Positions 47,398 to 57,732 are shown, numbered from the stretch's first letter. The stretch: 64,000 nucleotides of DNA from Gallionella sp. (GCA_028714075.1 JAQTMZ010000008.1:134085-198084), one strand, 5' to 3'. Program-made: numbers and translations. The notes: generated by a model from the sequence alone, not told the origin.

Positions 47398-49233
47398 TCA
47401 ACTACCGATACGCCGGTGCCGCGCCAGATACAGCGGCGTCCAGGCGTGCGGAATCTTGTACACGAAGTTGTAGCGCGCCACATGGTAGCTGGGATCGAAG
47501 CCGTAGAAATTGAGTTTCATGTGCTGTAACTCTTCGGCGCGGTAGGCCTCCAGCGGCTTTTCCCGCTCGTCGCGTTCGCGCCGGGCAACCTTGTGTTGCA
47601 ATAGCGTGGGGTAGTCCGGGCTGACAGCCAGCCCTTCGGCGAGCTGCGCTATCTTTGCCAAAAAATCTTTCCGCTCAGCTCCGAAACAGTTATCGATCAG
47701 ACCCATCTCTTGCGCTTCCGTTGCGCCAATCGGCAGACGGTTCTGCGTCAGAGTTGTCGCCCTCGCCTCGCCGACGCGCCTTGGTAGCAGATAGGTCCAG
47801 TATTCCGAGCCGTACAGATTGCCCATGCCCTTGTAGTGCGGGTTAAACACCACGCCCGCGCGCGCATAGACATGATCCGCCGCCAGCGACAGGAACACGC
47901 CGCCCGCCCCGGCGTTGCCCTGCAATGCGGCGATGGTGAGCTGCGTAGTAGTTGTGGCGATGGCGCGCGTCAGGTCGTTCATCGCGTTGATGTTGCGCCA
48001 AGATTCATCCGCCGGACTGGCGGCTGCCTCGATGCAGTTGAGATGGATGCCGTTCGACCAGAAGTCCGCGCCGCCCAGCAGCACGATCACGCGCACCTCG
48101 CGTTGCGTCGCGGCCAGGTAAGCCTCGCGCAGCCGCGTACATTGCGCGCTGCTCATCGCGCCGTTGTAGAACGCGAAATGCAAATAGCCGACGTTGTTCT
48201 TCTGCTCGAACCAGATGTCGCGGTAAGTCTCATCGCTGCATGGCGCAAACGGATCGAGCGGTGCTTCCGGCACGTCACCGGGATGTTCACCCAGTGCCAT
48301 GGTGGCCGGTAATTTGAGCGCAAGTTCACCTTCGGTCTTGCGCTTCAGATGGCCGATCCACACCGCACCATCGCGCGTGGCGCGGCAGATTGCGCCGTTG
48401 CGCTGCGCGATGATCGCGCCCGGCTGGCTGCCGCGCAGTGTGCCCTCGGCGCAGGCATCGAACAGGTAATATGCCTCGCCACACAGCGTGTCGAGCACGC
48501 CGGGAAAGCCGTCGGCGGCATGGATTTTTCTCAGCACCGTACGCGTGTCGTCGCACTGCCAATCGATGGTGCGGTCGGCCTGCCTGATCGGCGTATGCAA
48601 GCGGCCAAGCACCTCTGGGCGGGAATAGTCCAGCGGCTGCGGTTTGAATCCAGATTGATCATTAGGCCGTTCGTGGTGAGCCTGTCGAACCACCTGCGCT
48701 GTATGAACATACCCTTCGACAAGCTCAGGGCGAACGGATTTTGGAAGATCGCATTGTGTTTGATCCAATGAACAGTTCCGATTGCAAAAACGCTCCACCG
48801 CCGCCAGCACCGCGCGTACCGCCGCCTCTGCCACTTCGTTGCGGTACAGGCTGCTCTTTTTTGCCAACCGCATCGGGAAGGTTTCCGCCGCCCAGATATC
48901 GCCCGCATCCATCTCACCGCTGGCCTGCAACACCGTGACGCCCCATTCCGCGCAATCGCGCATGATCGCCCAGTCCAGCGCCGACGGCCCGCGGTCGCCG
49001 ACGATGCCGGGGTGTACCACGAAACAAACATGGTTGCGCCACAACACCTCGGGTATCGCGCGCTTGAGAAACGGCGCGACGATCAGCTCGGGCCGATAAA
49101 GCTCAACCGCCTGCGTCGTGACCGCATCGTTGATGTCGAATTCGATGGACACTTCATGCCCGCGCCGCGTCAGCTCGATATACAGGCGTTGCGCGAGACT
49201 GTTGAAGCTGTGGGTGAGGAACAGGATTTTCAC
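47398..49233 (-). CDS. hoxX: hydrogenase maturation factor HoxX
   Basis: 611 residues. N-terminal formyltransferase-like domain (MKILFLTHSFNSLAQRLY, HPGIVGDRGPSALDWAI) and C-terminal enoyl-CoA hydratase-like domain (AALQGNAGAGGVFLSLAADH, NPHYKGMGNLYGSEYW). HoxX makes CO for the active site from a formyl donor and supports maturation in air. Between domains, about residues 155-195, a stretch coded by a palindromic DNA repeat (RPELVEGYVHTAQVVRQAHH) is inserted in frame. Last gene of the hyp operon, 12 bp after hypE. Confidence 0.93.
   Translation of the reverse strand: MKILFLTHSFNSLAQRLYIELTRRGHEVSIEFDINDAVTTQAVELYRPELIVAPFLKRAIPEVLWRNHVCFVVHPGIVGDRGPSALDWAIMRDCAEWGVTVLQASGEMDAGDIWAAETFPMRLAKKSSLYRNEVAEAAVRAVLAAVERFCNRNCSLDQTQCDLPKSVRPELVEGYVHTAQVVRQAHHERPNDQSGFKPQPLDYSRPEVLGRLHTPIRQADRTIDWQCDDTRTVLRKIHAADGFPGVLDTLCGEAYYLFDACAEGTLRGSQPGAIIAQRNGAICRATRDGAVWIGHLKRKTEGELALKLPATMALGEHPGDVPEAPLDPFAPCSDETYRDIWFEQKNNVGYLHFAFYNGAMSSAQCTRLREAYLAATQREVRVIVLLGGADFWSNGIHLNCIEAAASPADESWRNINAMNDLTRAIATTTTQLTIAALQGNAGAGGVFLSLAADHVYARAGVVFNPHYKGMGNLYGSEYWTYLLPRRVGEARATTLTQNRLPIGATEAQEMGLIDNCFGAERKDFLAKIAQLAEGLAVSPDYPTLLQHKVARRERDEREKPLEAYRAEELQHMKLNFYGFDPSYHVARYNFVYKIPHAWTPLYLARHRRIGS
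48667..48737. repeat. palindromic interspersed repeat inside hoxX
   Basis: CCGTTCGTGGTGAGCCTGTC ... CTTCGACAAGCTCAGGGCGA ACGG, two imperfect inverted arms, 71 bp. A widespread bacterial intergenic repeat that here lies in an open frame and is translated. Confidence 0.92.
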
Positions 49234-49245
49234 GACGTCATTTAC

Positions 49246-50295
49246 TCAACAGATTCGGGGCAGTTGTTCACCGGTCAGCCAGTCGACTACGCGCCGCCCG
49301 CCGAACGCGGTTTCCATCTGCACGAAATGGTGCGGGTCTTCGATCACCTCGCCAACGATCGCGGCATCACTTCCCAGCGGATGCGTGCGCATCGCCTGCA
49401 ACAGACACTCGGCATCCTGCGGCGCGCAGATCGCCGCCAGTTTGCCTTCGTTGGCGACGTAGAGTGGATCGAGCCCGAGGAATTCGCACGCCGCCTTGAC
49501 CTGCTCGCGCACCGGCAATTTATCTTCATGCAGCATCATGCCCACCGCCGACTGGCGCGCGATTTCGTTGAGCGTGGTGGCGAGCCCGCCACGCGTCGGG
49601 TCGCGCAGCACGTGGATGTCCGGCACCGCCGCGACCATCGCCGCCACCAGTTCGTGCAATGCTGCGGTGTCGGACTGGATGCTGGTGTGGAAGGTCAGGT
49701 TCTCGCGCAATGACATCACCGCTACGCCGTGGTCACCGAGCATCCCGGATACCAGAATCTTGTCGCCCGGACTTGCGCGCTCGCCGGAGATATTGACGCC
49801 CTCCGGCACCACGCCGACGCCGGTGGTGGTGATGAACACGCCGTCGCCCTTGCCCTGCTCCACCACCTTGGTGTCGCCGGTGATGATCGGCACGCCGGCC
49901 TCGCGCGCCGCCTGCGCCATCGACTCGACGATGCACTTGAGATCGGCGAGCGGAAAGCCTTCCTCCAGGATGAAGCTGGCAGAAAGATACAGCGGCCGCG
50001 CACCTGACATCGCCACGTCGTTGATCGTGCCGTGCACCGAAAGGCAGCCGATGTCGCCGCCCGGAAAAAACAGTGGCGACACCACATGGCTGTCGGTGGA
50101 CATCACCATGCGCCCCTGCGGTGCGGGAAAGCGCGCCTGATCGTTCATCTGGCGCAGGAACTCATTGTCGAACGCCGCCACGAACAGCTCGTCAATCAAC
50201 TGCGCCATCGCGCGCCCGCCGCTGCCGTGCGTCATGTCCACACGGCCCTGCTTGAAATCGAGCGGGCGTGTGTAGTTGTACTTAACCGTACTCAT
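49246..50295 (-). CDS. hypE: hydrogenase maturation protein HypE
   Basis: 349 residues, PurM/AIRS fold. Receives the carbamoyl group from HypF on its C-terminal Cys (protein ends LPRIC) and dehydrates it to thiocyanate, the CN donor. MTHGSGGRAMAQLIDELF, STDSHVVSPLFFPGGDIG, ITGDTKVVEQGKGDG and DPTRGGLATTLNE are the ATP-site motifs. Start chosen at MSTVKYNYTRPL by ATGA overlap with hypD. Confidence 0.97.
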   Translation of the reverse strand: MSTVKYNYTRPLDFKQGRVDMTHGSGGRAMAQLIDELFVAAFDNEFLRQMNDQARFPAPQGRMVMSTDSHVVSPLFFPGGDIGCLSVHGTINDVAMSGARPLYLSASFILEEGFPLADLKCIVESMAQAAREAGVPIITGDTKVVEQGKGDGVFITTTGVGVVPEGVNISGERASPGDKILVSGMLGDHGVAVMSLRENLTFHTSIQSDTAALHELVAAMVAAVPDIHVLRDPTRGGLATTLNEIARQSAVGMMLHEDKLPVREQVKAACEFLGLDPLYVANEGKLAAICAPQDAECLLQAMRTHPLGSDAAIVGEVIEDPHHFVQMETAFGGRRVVDWLTGEQLPRIC

Positions 50296-51422
50296 GAAAC
50301 TTTCTCCCGGAATCTTCCATAACTGTAATGCGCCGCGCATGCGCCTTCGCTCGACACCATGCACGAACCCATCGGATTATCCGGCGTACAAACGGTGCCG
50401 AACAATTTGCAATCCCGCGGGTGCTTCACGCCGCGCAGAATCGCGCCGCATTCGCATGCCTTGTTGTCGGGAATCGACACCGCCGCTATCTGAAAGCGCA
50501 GCTCGGCATCGTAAGCGGCATATTGTGCCTTGATGCGCAGCGCGCTGTAAGGCACCGGCCCGAGACCGCGCCATTCGAACACGCGGCGCAACTCGAACAC
50601 TTCCGCGACCAGCAACTGCGCCTTGACGTTGCCGTCGCGCGTCACCGCGCGGGAGAATTCGTTCTCCACTTCGGCACGGCCTTCGTTCAGCTGGCGCACC
50701 AGCATCAATATCGCCTGCATCACGTCGAGCGGCTCGAACCCGGCGATCACCACCGGTTTCTGGAACTCTTCGGCGAAGTATTCGTAAGGGCGGCTGCCGA
50801 TCACCGTCGACACATGCGCCGGACCGATGAAGCCGTCCAGTGTCAGCACGCCGAGCTGGCGTATTTCGGGCGATTGCAGGATGTGCGAAATCGCCGATGG
50901 GGTCAGCACATGGTTGCAGAACACGCTGAAGTTATTGATGCCGAGCGCCTGCGCTTGTTTAATCGCGACCGCCGTCGGCGGCGTGGTGGTCTCGAAACCG
51001 ATCGCCAAAAACACCACCTGCCGCTCCGGATTTTCCTGCGCGATCTTCACCGCGTCGGCGCTGGAATACACCATGCGCACATCCGCACCGCGCGCCTTGG
51101 CCTTCAGCAGGCTCATGCCGCCATTAGCCGGCACGCGCAGCATGTCGCCGTAACAGCACAGGATCAGCCCCGGTATTTGCGCCAACTGGATGGCATTCTC
51201 CACCCGCCCCGCCGGCAGCACGCACACCGGACAGCCGGGGCCGTGAATCATGCGCACATTGGCGGGCAGCAGGTCGGCGATGCCGTAACGCGAAATCGCG
51301 TGGGTATGGCCGCCGCAAAATTCCATCAGGTGATAGCGGCGCTGCGGATCGACCTCGCGTGCGATGTTGGCGGCAATGTTCCTGGCCAGCGCACCGTCGC
51401 GAAATTCGTCTACATATTTCAT
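50292..51422 (-). CDS. hypD: hydrogenase maturation protein HypD
   Basis: 376 residues. Iron-sulfur scaffold on which Fe(CN)2CO is assembled with HypC. CGGHTHAI, HGPGCPVCVLP and GFETTTPPTA are the redox and iron-binding motifs. The C-terminal 4Fe-4S ligands are in ACECGAILRGVKHPRDC and CTPDNPMGSCMVS. Start set at MKYVDEFRDG, the family consensus; longer readings have no ribosome site. Confidence 0.97.
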   Translation of the reverse strand: MKYVDEFRDGALARNIAANIAREVDPQRRYHLMEFCGGHTHAISRYGIADLLPANVRMIHGPGCPVCVLPAGRVENAIQLAQIPGLILCCYGDMLRVPANGGMSLLKAKARGADVRMVYSSADAVKIAQENPERQVVFLAIGFETTTPPTAVAIKQAQALGINNFSVFCNHVLTPSAISHILQSPEIRQLGVLTLDGFIGPAHVSTVIGSRPYEYFAEEFQKPVVIAGFEPLDVMQAILMLVRQLNEGRAEVENEFSRAVTRDGNVKAQLLVAEVFELRRVFEWRGLGPVPYSALRIKAQYAAYDAELRFQIAAVSIPDNKACECGAILRGVKHPRDCKLFGTVCTPDNPMGSCMVSSEGACAAHYSYGRFREKVS

Positions 51423-51432
51423 TGCGAACATT

Positions 51433-51660
51433 TCATTCTGGTGCGGCTCTGCCCAATTCCGCAAACAGCGCCAGTGTCTGCGCCGCCTCTTCCGGGTCGA
51501 GCTTCTGCAATGCGAACCCGACATGCACGATCACGTAATCGCCCACCGCGATGTCCTCGACCAGCGCCAGCGATACTTCCTTGCGCACCCCGCCGAGGTT
51601 GACGATGGCACTGTCTCCGGCAACCAGTTGTTCGACGCAGGCAGGAATCGCGAGGCACAT
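51433..51660 (-). CDS. hypC: hydrogenase maturation chaperone HypC
   Basis: 75 residues. [12 protein letters not shown] gives the essential Cys2 and the family motif; [20 protein letters not shown] is standard. Carries the Fe(CN)2CO unit with HypD to HoxH. The C-terminus has the usual [12 protein letters not shown] helix. Separated from hypF by three bases. Confidence 0.97.
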   Translation of the reverse strand: MCLAIPACVEQLVAGDSAIVNLGGVRKEVSLALVEDIAVGDYVIVHVGFALQKLDPEEAAQTLALFAELGRAAPE

Positions 51661-51663
51661 CTC

Positions 51664-52767
51664 TTAAGCTCCTTTGCTGATACTTTGCAGCGCGACCCAC
51701 GCCTGTCCGAGCGAGATCGCGCTGTCGTTGGGTTGCATCTGCCGTGCCGTCAGCACCCGCAGCCCTTGTGCGGCAAGCCTGCCGGACAGGGTGCGCAACA
51801 GGATGTCATTGTGAAAACAGCCGCCGCCCAGCGCGATAGCGGCGATGTTGTGCAGGCGGGCGGCGCGCTCCGCCCACTCGGCCAAACCTGCGGCGAGTGT
51901 GGCATGGAACAGCGCCGCACCGGAACTTTTGTCGCGACAATCGGCCAGCACTGCAAGTAACGGCGCAAAATCCAGTACACCTTTTTCGTTAAGCTGGAAC
52001 CCATCCTCCAGCGAGGCAACTTGTCCGTGTTGTTGCGCCAGTTCCTGCAGCTGGATCGCGGCCTGCGCCTCGAAAGCCTGCACCTCATTCACGCCCAGCA
52101 ATCCTGCGGCGGCATCGAACAGCCGCCCGGTGCTGGTGGTGATCGGGCAGTTCAGGTTGCGTTGCAGCATCGCCGCGACCGTCTGCGCTCCCGGCTGGTC
52201 GGGAAAGCGTTGCGCAATTTCGTCGCCACGGCCCAGTTGGAACAGCACCGCCGCCGCCATGCGCCACGGCTCGGTCGCGGCGCGGTCGCCGCCGGGCAGG
52301 CGCAGCGGGGCCAGATGGCCAAGGCGCTCGAACTCCGCGCCCTCCGCGCGCAGCAGCTCGCCGCCCCATGCCGTTCCGTCGGTGCCCAGCCCCACGCCAT
52401 CCAGTGCCAGCCCAAGCACGGCTTCGCCGATATGGTGTTCGGCGCAAATTGCGGCGATATGCGCGTGATGGTGCGGCACGGCGACCAGCGGCAGGTCACG
52501 CTGTGCGGCATAACTCTGTGCAAACTGGGTGCTGTAAAAATCGGGATGCAGATCGTGCGCGACGATCTCCGGCTGCACATCGAGTTCGTGGCACAGGCGC
52601 GCCACGGTATCGTCCAGCATCTGCCGTGCCTCGGCGCTGTCCAGATCGCCGATCAGTTGCGAAACATGCGCCTCGTTGCCGCGCGTGACGCAGACCGTGT
52701 TTTTTAGCCATGCGCCGCAGGCCAATATCGATGGCCCGGCAAACGGCAAAGCAATGGTTTTATCCAA
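51664..52767 (-). CDS. hypF: HypF C-terminal (Kae1-like) half only
   Basis: About 367 residues. Corresponds to the carbamoyl-transfer domain of Hyp[21 protein letters not shown], then [51 protein letters not shown] and [12 protein letters not shown]. The acylphosphatase, zinc-finger and YrdC-like parts that begin normal 750-residue HypF are missing. The start must be near a TTG at 52767, overlapping the hypB stop by 8 bp. Short HypF (HypF1) is known in Ralstonia, where a full copy also exists. A full HypF or YrdC partner elsewhere is probably needed to make carbamoyl adenylate. Confidence 0.9.
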   Translation of the reverse strand: MDKTIALPFAGPSILACGAWLKNTVCVTRGNEAHVSQLIGDLDSAEARQMLDDTVARLCHELDVQPEIVAHDLHPDFYSTQFAQSYAAQRDLPLVAVPHHHAHIAAICAEHHIGEAVLGLALDGVGLGTDGTAWGGELLRAEGAEFERLGHLAPLRLPGGDRAATEPWRMAAAVLFQLGRGDEIAQRFPDQPGAQTVAAMLQRNLNCPITTSTGRLFDAAAGLLGVNEVQAFEAQAAIQLQELAQQHGQVASLEDGFQLNEKGVLDFAPLLAVLADCRDKSSGAALFHATLAAGLAEWAERAARLHNIAAIALGGGCFHNDILLRTLSGRLAAQGLRVLTARQMQPNDSAISLGQAWVALQSISKGA

Positions 52768-53593
52768 GCGACGCTTTCGCGGCAACCGCCTTGCGGCAGC
52801 CTTCCCTGATCCACGCCAGCCATTCCGGCATGCCAGCGCCGCTGGTTGCCGAGATGCGGAGCACCTGTAATTTTGGGTTAACGCGGTGCGCATACTCGAT
52901 GGCGAGATCGGCATCGAAAGTCAGATGCGGCAGCAGGTCGCATTTGTTGAGCAGCATCAGGTCTGCCGCGCGGAACATGTCGGGATACTTGAGCGGCTTG
53001 TCCTCGCCCTCGGTTACCGACAGGATCACCACCTTGTGCGCCTCGCCCAGATCGAAGCTCGCCGGGCACACCAGATTGCCGACGTTCTCGATCAGCAGCA
53101 GGCTGTCGTCTTTTGCGCCGAGTTGTTGCACGGCGTGTCCCACCATATGCGCATCCAAATGGCAGCCCTTGCCGGTGTTGATTTGCAGGGCAGGCGCGCC
53201 GGTGGCGCGGATACGCGCGGCGTCATTGTCGGTTTGCTGGTCACCTTCGATGACGGCGAGCGGCAGGCTGCCGTTCAGCGCCTCGATGGTTTTCACCAGC
53301 AGCGTGGTCTTGCCCGAGCCGGGGCTGGATACCAGATTGAGTGTGAAGATGCCGTGCCCGGTGAAATAGCTGCGGTTCTCTTCGGCATAGGCGTTGTTCA
53401 TCGAAAGGATGTCGCGTTCGATCTTTACCCTGCGCGTCTGCTCGCTTCCGTGCGAATGTGCCTTGGCCGCGCTGATGCCGAAACGTGCCGTGTTGTGCTG
53501 GTGCCTATGGTGATGGTCGCCATCGTGGCTGTGCGGCAACACCTTCCCGTCGAATTTTGTTTCGCCTGTTCCGCAACCGCATGTGACACACAT
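52760..53593 (-). CDS. hypB: hydrogenase nickel incorporation GTPase HypB
   Basis: 277 residues. N-terminal nickel site MCVTCGCG, a His-rich stretch ([14 protein letters not shown]) for nickel storage, then a SIMIBI G domain: P-loop [50 protein letters not shown]. Drives nickel insertion into HoxH with HypA. Operon order hypA-B-F-C-D-E-hoxX. Confidence 0.97.
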   Translation of the reverse strand: MCVTCGCGTGETKFDGKVLPHSHDGDHHHRHQHNTARFGISAAKAHSHGSEQTRRVKIERDILSMNNAYAEENRSYFTGHGIFTLNLVSSPGSGKTTLLVKTIEALNGSLPLAVIEGDQQTDNDAARIRATGAPALQINTGKGCHLDAHMVGHAVQQLGAKDDSLLLIENVGNLVCPASFDLGEAHKVVILSVTEGEDKPLKYPDMFRAADLMLLNKCDLLPHLTFDADLAIEYAHRVNPKLQVLRISATSGAGMPEWLAWIREGCRKAVAAKASLG

Positions 53594-53610
53594 TGCTCTG
53601 CCTCCCTCTT

Positions 53611-53754
53611 AAAAGCTGTCTTAAAAATTCGCGAGGAGGGATGGATGCAAGGCGCACGGAACGCAGAAACCGGAATGTACTAAAAGTACATGAGGATTTC
53701 GAGTACCGCGCAACGCCGCAGACGCCCTCCGCAGCAATTTTTTAAGACAGCTTT
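53611..53754. repeat. palindromic MITE-like repeat, copy 1 (hypA-hypB spacer)
   Basis: Arms AAAAGCTGTCTTAAAAATT and AATTTTTTAAGACAGCTTTT enclose ATGCAAGGCGC, a small palindrome TGTACT-AAA-AGTACA and CGCAACGCCGCA. A second copy with other outer arms is at 59031-59169. It overlaps the last bases of hypA's stop region. Confidence 0.88.
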
Positions 53755-54096
53755 TTATTCGACTTCCAGTTCCTTGACTCTCATCCCGTCACCGCCAGTC
53801 ACCTCTATCTGGTAGCTACCGCATTGCGGGCAAGCTTCGTAAAGTGCGGCGACCGGCATGCTGGTGGAGCATTGCATGCAGCGGCCCTGCCCCGGCACGT
53901 CGATGATTTCCAGTCGCGCACCGGCAGCTATGCTGTCGCGCATCATGGCGTCGAAACAGAACCGCAGCGCATCCTTTTCTACGCAGGCCAATTGGCCGAC
54001 CTCCAGCCACACAGTCTTGACCCGCGAAAATTTCTGGCTGTATGCCGCCTCTTCAACGATCTGCAATACGCCTTCCACCAGCGACATTTCATGCAT
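53755..54096 (-). CDS. hypA: hydrogenase nickel incorporation protein HypA
   Basis: 113 residues. MHEMSLVEGVLQIVEEAA has the nickel-binding His2; zinc finger C-x2-C ... C-x2-C in CMQCSTSMPVAAL and CPQCGSYQIEV. Start at the MHE methionine; seven codons upstream are open but unsupported. First gene of the maturation operon, but separated from hypB by the repeat. Confidence 0.96.
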   Translation of the reverse strand: MHEMSLVEGVLQIVEEAAYSQKFSRVKTVWLEVGQLACVEKDALRFCFDAMMRDSIAAGARLEIIDVPGQGRCMQCSTSMPVAALYEACPQCGSYQIEVTGGDGMRVKELEVE

Positions 54097-54187
54097 GGCT
54101 ACACCTTGTAACTGCACGGCAACACGACGGATTTTAGCAGTTCCCGGCAGGCATCGCCGGTTTTGTGGGCTATGGTTTCAGGAACTT

Positions 54188-55084
54188 TCAGACCGCAAGC
54201 TGGCGGCAATTCCTTAGCGCTTCAGGATGCCAGTTCGCAATCGCCCAATCCAATATTTGTTCGACATTGCCGCTGCGCAATTCTGCAGGCGGTTGCTGAT
54301 GCAGAAAGACCAGAACGTCAAACAGGGCTGCGGCTGCATGATGTGTTCCGACAGGCTGTGCCAGCGTTTGCTTGCTGAGTTTTTCGCCTTGCGCGTTCAC
54401 CGCAATAGGCAGATGCAGGTAGGCCGGGGTGGGAAACCCCAGCAAGTGTTGCAAATAAATCTGGCGCGGCGTGGAACAGAGCAGGTCGGCGCCGCGCACC
54501 ACATCGGTGATGCCCTGAAATGCATCGTCCACCACCACCGCAAGCTGGTAAGCGAACAGCCCGTCGGCGCGCTTCACCACGAAGTCGCCGATCTCGCTTT
54601 CGAGACACTGGCTGATATGCCCTTGCAGCGCATCGTCGAAGCCGACCGCATGGTCACCGGTGCGCACCCGCCACGCGCGCCCTTCACGTCCGGGCGGAAC
54701 ACCGTTGCGGCAGGTGCCCGGATAAATTTGCCCGTCTATGCCGTGCAATGCGGAATCGGCGATCTCCTTGCGCGTACAGGCACAGGGGTACACCATACCG
54801 AGCGCCTGCAACTGCTGCAACGCCTCCTCATAAGCGGCAGTGCGCTGGCTCTGGTAGATGACCGCTTCATCCCAGCGCAGACCGAACGCCTCCAGCGTGT
54901 GCAGGATGTCGTCCGCCGCACCCGGTACACAGCGCGGCACATCGAGGTCTTCGATGCGCACCAGCCAGGTTCCGTTGTGATGTTTCGCGTCGAGGTAGCT
55001 GCCGACTGCGGCGGCCAGTGAGCCGAAGTGCAGCGGGCCGGTAGGGGAAGGGGCAAAGCGCCCGCGATAATGGGTGGATGACAT
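54188..55084 (-). CDS. gluQ: glutamyl-Q tRNA(Asp) synthetase
   Basis: 298 residues. Truncated GluRS-like enzyme that attaches glutamate to queuosine at position 34 of tRNA-Asp. GRFAPSPTGPLHFGSLAAAV (HIGH-type), CACTRKEI (zinc-binding region), RGADLLCSTPRQI and GEKLSKQ (KMSKS-type). No anticodon-binding domain, as expected. Confidence 0.95.
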   Translation of the reverse strand: MSSTHYRGRFAPSPTGPLHFGSLAAAVGSYLDAKHHNGTWLVRIEDLDVPRCVPGAADDILHTLEAFGLRWDEAVIYQSQRTAAYEEALQQLQALGMVYPCACTRKEIADSALHGIDGQIYPGTCRNGVPPGREGRAWRVRTGDHAVGFDDALQGHISQCLESEIGDFVVKRADGLFAYQLAVVVDDAFQGITDVVRGADLLCSTPRQIYLQHLLGFPTPAYLHLPIAVNAQGEKLSKQTLAQPVGTHHAAAALFDVLVFLHQQPPAELRSGNVEQILDWAIANWHPEALRNCRQLAV

Positions 55085-55134
55085 TAGGTGCGTAGGGCGG
55101 GTGCGCAGTGCAACTCGCCAAGGGTTTTACATGC

Positions 55135-55151
55135 AGGGCAGTTACTGCCCT
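55135..55151. terminator. AGGGCAGT-T-ACTGCCCT palindrome after clpA
   Basis: Perfect 8-bp arms in the clpA-gluQ gap, close behind the clpA stop. No T-run. Could be a structural stop or a repeat fragment. Confidence 0.3.
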
Positions 55152-55166
55152 ACACGGGCTGACAGG

Positions 55167-57422
55167 TCAGGCTATTACTGCCTCTTCCGCAAAATCCAGC
55201 ACCACCTTGCCGTCCTTCACGTCCACGGTGACCCTGCCGCCATTTGCCAATTTGCCGAACAGCAGCTCGTCGGCCAGCGCGGAGCGTATCGTGTCCTGGA
55301 TCAGGCGCGCCATCGGGCGGGCGCCCATCTGCGGGTCGAAGCCGTGTTCGGCGAGATGATCCTTGAGCGCATCGGTGAACACGACTTCCACTTTCTTGTC
55401 GTGCAACTGCTCTTCGAGCTGCATCAGGAATTTGTCCACCACGCGCAGGATGACTTCGTGGTCCAGCGGTGCGAAGGAGATGATGGCATCCAGGCGGTTG
55501 CGGAATTCCGGCGTGAAAGTGCGCTTGATATCGGCCATTTCATCGCCGCTCGCGCTGTTCTGGGTGAAGCCGATCTGGCTCTTGTTCAACGCTTCCGCAC
55601 CCGCGTTGGTGGTCATGATAACGACCACGTTGCGGAAATCGGCCTTGCGCCCGTTGTTGTCGGTGAGCGTGCCATGATCCATCACTTGCAGCAGGATGTT
55701 GAAAACATCCGGGTGTGCTTTTTCGATTTCATCCAGCAGCACCACGGCGTGCGGCTGCTTGCTGATGGCTTCGGTGAGCAAACCTCCCTGTTCAAAACCG
55801 ACATAGCCGGGCGGCGCGCCGATCAGGCGCGACACGGCGTGGCGTTCCATGTATTCGGACATATCGAAACGATGCAACGGCATCCCCATCGCGTAAGCGA
55901 GTTGCCGCGCCACTTCGGTCTTGCCGACGCCGGTCGGGCCGGAGAACAGGAAGCTGCCGATGGGTTTTTGCGGGTTGCCGAGGCCGCTGCGCGACATCTT
56001 GATCGCGGTGGCAAGCGCATCAATCGCCTTGTTCTGCCCGAACACCACCGCTTTCAAATCGCGATCCAGCGTCTTCAGCGCATTGCGGTCATCCGATGAA
56101 ACGCTGCGCGGCGGGATGCGCGCGATCTTGGAAATGATCTCCTCGATCTCATGCTTGCCGATAACTTTTTTCTGCTTCGATTTCGGCAGGATGCGTTGCG
56201 CGGCTCCCGCCTCGTCCAGCACGTCAATGGCCTTGTCGGGCAAGTGCCGGTCGTTGATGAAACGCGCGGAAAGCTCCGCCGCGCTGGACAATGCCGCAGC
56301 GCTGTATTTGATACTGTGGTGTTCTTCGAAGCGCGACCTCAGGCCGCGCAGAATCGCAATGGTTTGTTCGACGGAAGGTTCCGACACATCGATTTTCTGG
56401 AAGCGGCGCGACAGCGCGTGATCCTTCTCGAATACACCGCGATATTCTTTATAGGTGGTTGCACCGATGCATTTCAATTGCCCGTTCGACAAAGCCGGCT
56501 TGAGCAGGTTGGACGCATCCATCGTGCCGCCGGAAGCCGCCCCTGCGCCGACCAAGGTGTGAATTTCATCGATGAACAAAACCGCGTTCGGCGCGTCGCT
56601 CAATTCCTTCAGCACCGCTTTGAGGCGCTGCTCGAAGTCGCCGCGATACTTTGTGCCCGCCAGCAGCGAACCCATGTCCAGCGAATAAACACGCGCGCCC
56701 CTGAGCATTTCCGGCACCGATTCCTCGACGATACGTCGTGCCAAACCTTCGGCAATCGCCGTCTTGCCGACCCCGGCCTCACCCACCAGCAACGGGTTGT
56801 TCTTGCGGCGGCGGCACAATGTTTGAATCACGCGTTCCAACTCGATCTCGCGCCCGATGAGCGGGTCGATCTTGCCGGCCAAAACTTGCGCATTGAGATC
56901 CAGCGTGTAGTGTTTCAGCACACCCTCATCGCCGGGTTGCTGCTCCGGCTCCGCGTCTCCGCTCGGTTGCGGGGCGGCGGCGCCGGCTTCGCTTTTGGCA
57001 ACGCCATGCACAATGAAATTCACCACATCGAGGCGATTGACGCCGCGCTCCGTGAGGAAATGCACCGCGTGGGAATCTTTTTCGCCGAACAGTGCGGCAA
57101 GAATATTCGCGCCGGACACTTCTCTTTTCTGCGTGGACTGCACATGCAGTATCGCGCGCTGAATGACGCGCTGAAAACCCACGGTGGGCTGCGTATCCAC
57201 ATCCCCATCGCCCTCGATGATCGGCGTGTGCTTGTCGACAAACGCCGCGACAACCCGGCGCAGTTCATCAATATTCACGTTGCAAGAGCGCAACACCTGC
57301 AAGGCGGAAGCGTTGTCCAGCATGGCGAGCAGCAGATGCTCGACCGTAATGAACTCGTGGCGCTTCTGGCGTGCTTCGACAAACGCCATGTGCAAACTAA
57401 CTTCCAATTCTTGCGCAATCAT
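55167..57422 (-). CDS. clpA: ATP-dependent Clp protease ATP-binding subunit ClpA
   Basis: About 751 residues. N-terminal ClpN repeats ([20 protein letters not shown]), two AAA+ rings ([26 protein letters not shown]) and the ClpP-docking IGF loop ([11 protein letters not shown]). Unfolds N-end-rule and other substrates for ClpP. Start is the ATG one base after the clpS stop. SD comes from the end of clpS (GGGAGAAAC). Confidence 0.97.
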   Translation of the reverse strand: MIAQELEVSLHMAFVEARQKRHEFITVEHLLLAMLDNASALQVLRSCNVNIDELRRVVAAFVDKHTPIIEGDGDVDTQPTVGFQRVIQRAILHVQSTQKREVSGANILAALFGEKDSHAVHFLTERGVNRLDVVNFIVHGVAKSEAGAAAPQPSGDAEPEQQPGDEGVLKHYTLDLNAQVLAGKIDPLIGREIELERVIQTLCRRRKNNPLLVGEAGVGKTAIAEGLARRIVEESVPEMLRGARVYSLDMGSLLAGTKYRGDFEQRLKAVLKELSDAPNAVLFIDEIHTLVGAGAASGGTMDASNLLKPALSNGQLKCIGATTYKEYRGVFEKDHALSRRFQKIDVSEPSVEQTIAILRGLRSRFEEHHSIKYSAAALSSAAELSARFINDRHLPDKAIDVLDEAGAAQRILPKSKQKKVIGKHEIEEIISKIARIPPRSVSSDDRNALKTLDRDLKAVVFGQNKAIDALATAIKMSRSGLGNPQKPIGSFLFSGPTGVGKTEVARQLAYAMGMPLHRFDMSEYMERHAVSRLIGAPPGYVGFEQGGLLTEAISKQPHAVVLLDEIEKAHPDVFNILLQVMDHGTLTDNNGRKADFRNVVVIMTTNAGAEALNKSQIGFTQNSASGDEMADIKRTFTPEFRNRLDAIISFAPLDHEVILRVVDKFLMQLEEQLHDKKVEVVFTDALKDHLAEHGFDPQMGARPMARLIQDTIRSALADELLFGKLANGGRVTVDVKDGKVVLDFAEEAVIA

Positions 57423-57423
57423 T

Positions 57424-57732
57424 TTATGTTTCTCCCATGCCGCATCGTAACGGATGCCCATGTTGTTTTGCGAACATTGATACCTGGCTTACTTTGGTTT
57501 CGGCAACATCCAGCGAATACACCCCGCATACCGCCGACCCTTCATTATGTACTTTGAGCATAATTTGCAGCGCACGTTCACGATCCATCGCAAAAAAACG
57601 CTGCAACACTTCAATCACGAAGTCCATTGTCGTGTAATCATCGTTAAACAAAATCACCTTGTACATCCGCGGTGGCTTCATTTTAGCGCGTTCCGGCGCG
57701 AGTACCGAACTACTTTGTTGTCTGCTAGCCAT
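57424..57732 (-). CDS. clpS: ClpS adaptor
   Basis: 102 residues. Binds N-end-rule substrates and hands them to Clp[21 protein letters not shown] is the canonical ND(D) motif; [21 protein letters not shown] closes the degron pocket. Operon clpS-clpA with one base between. Confidence 0.97.
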   Translation of the reverse strand: MASRQQSSSVLAPERAKMKPPRMYKVILFNDDYTTMDFVIEVLQRFFAMDRERALQIMLKVHNEGSAVCGVYSLDVAETKVSQVSMFAKQHGHPLRCGMGET

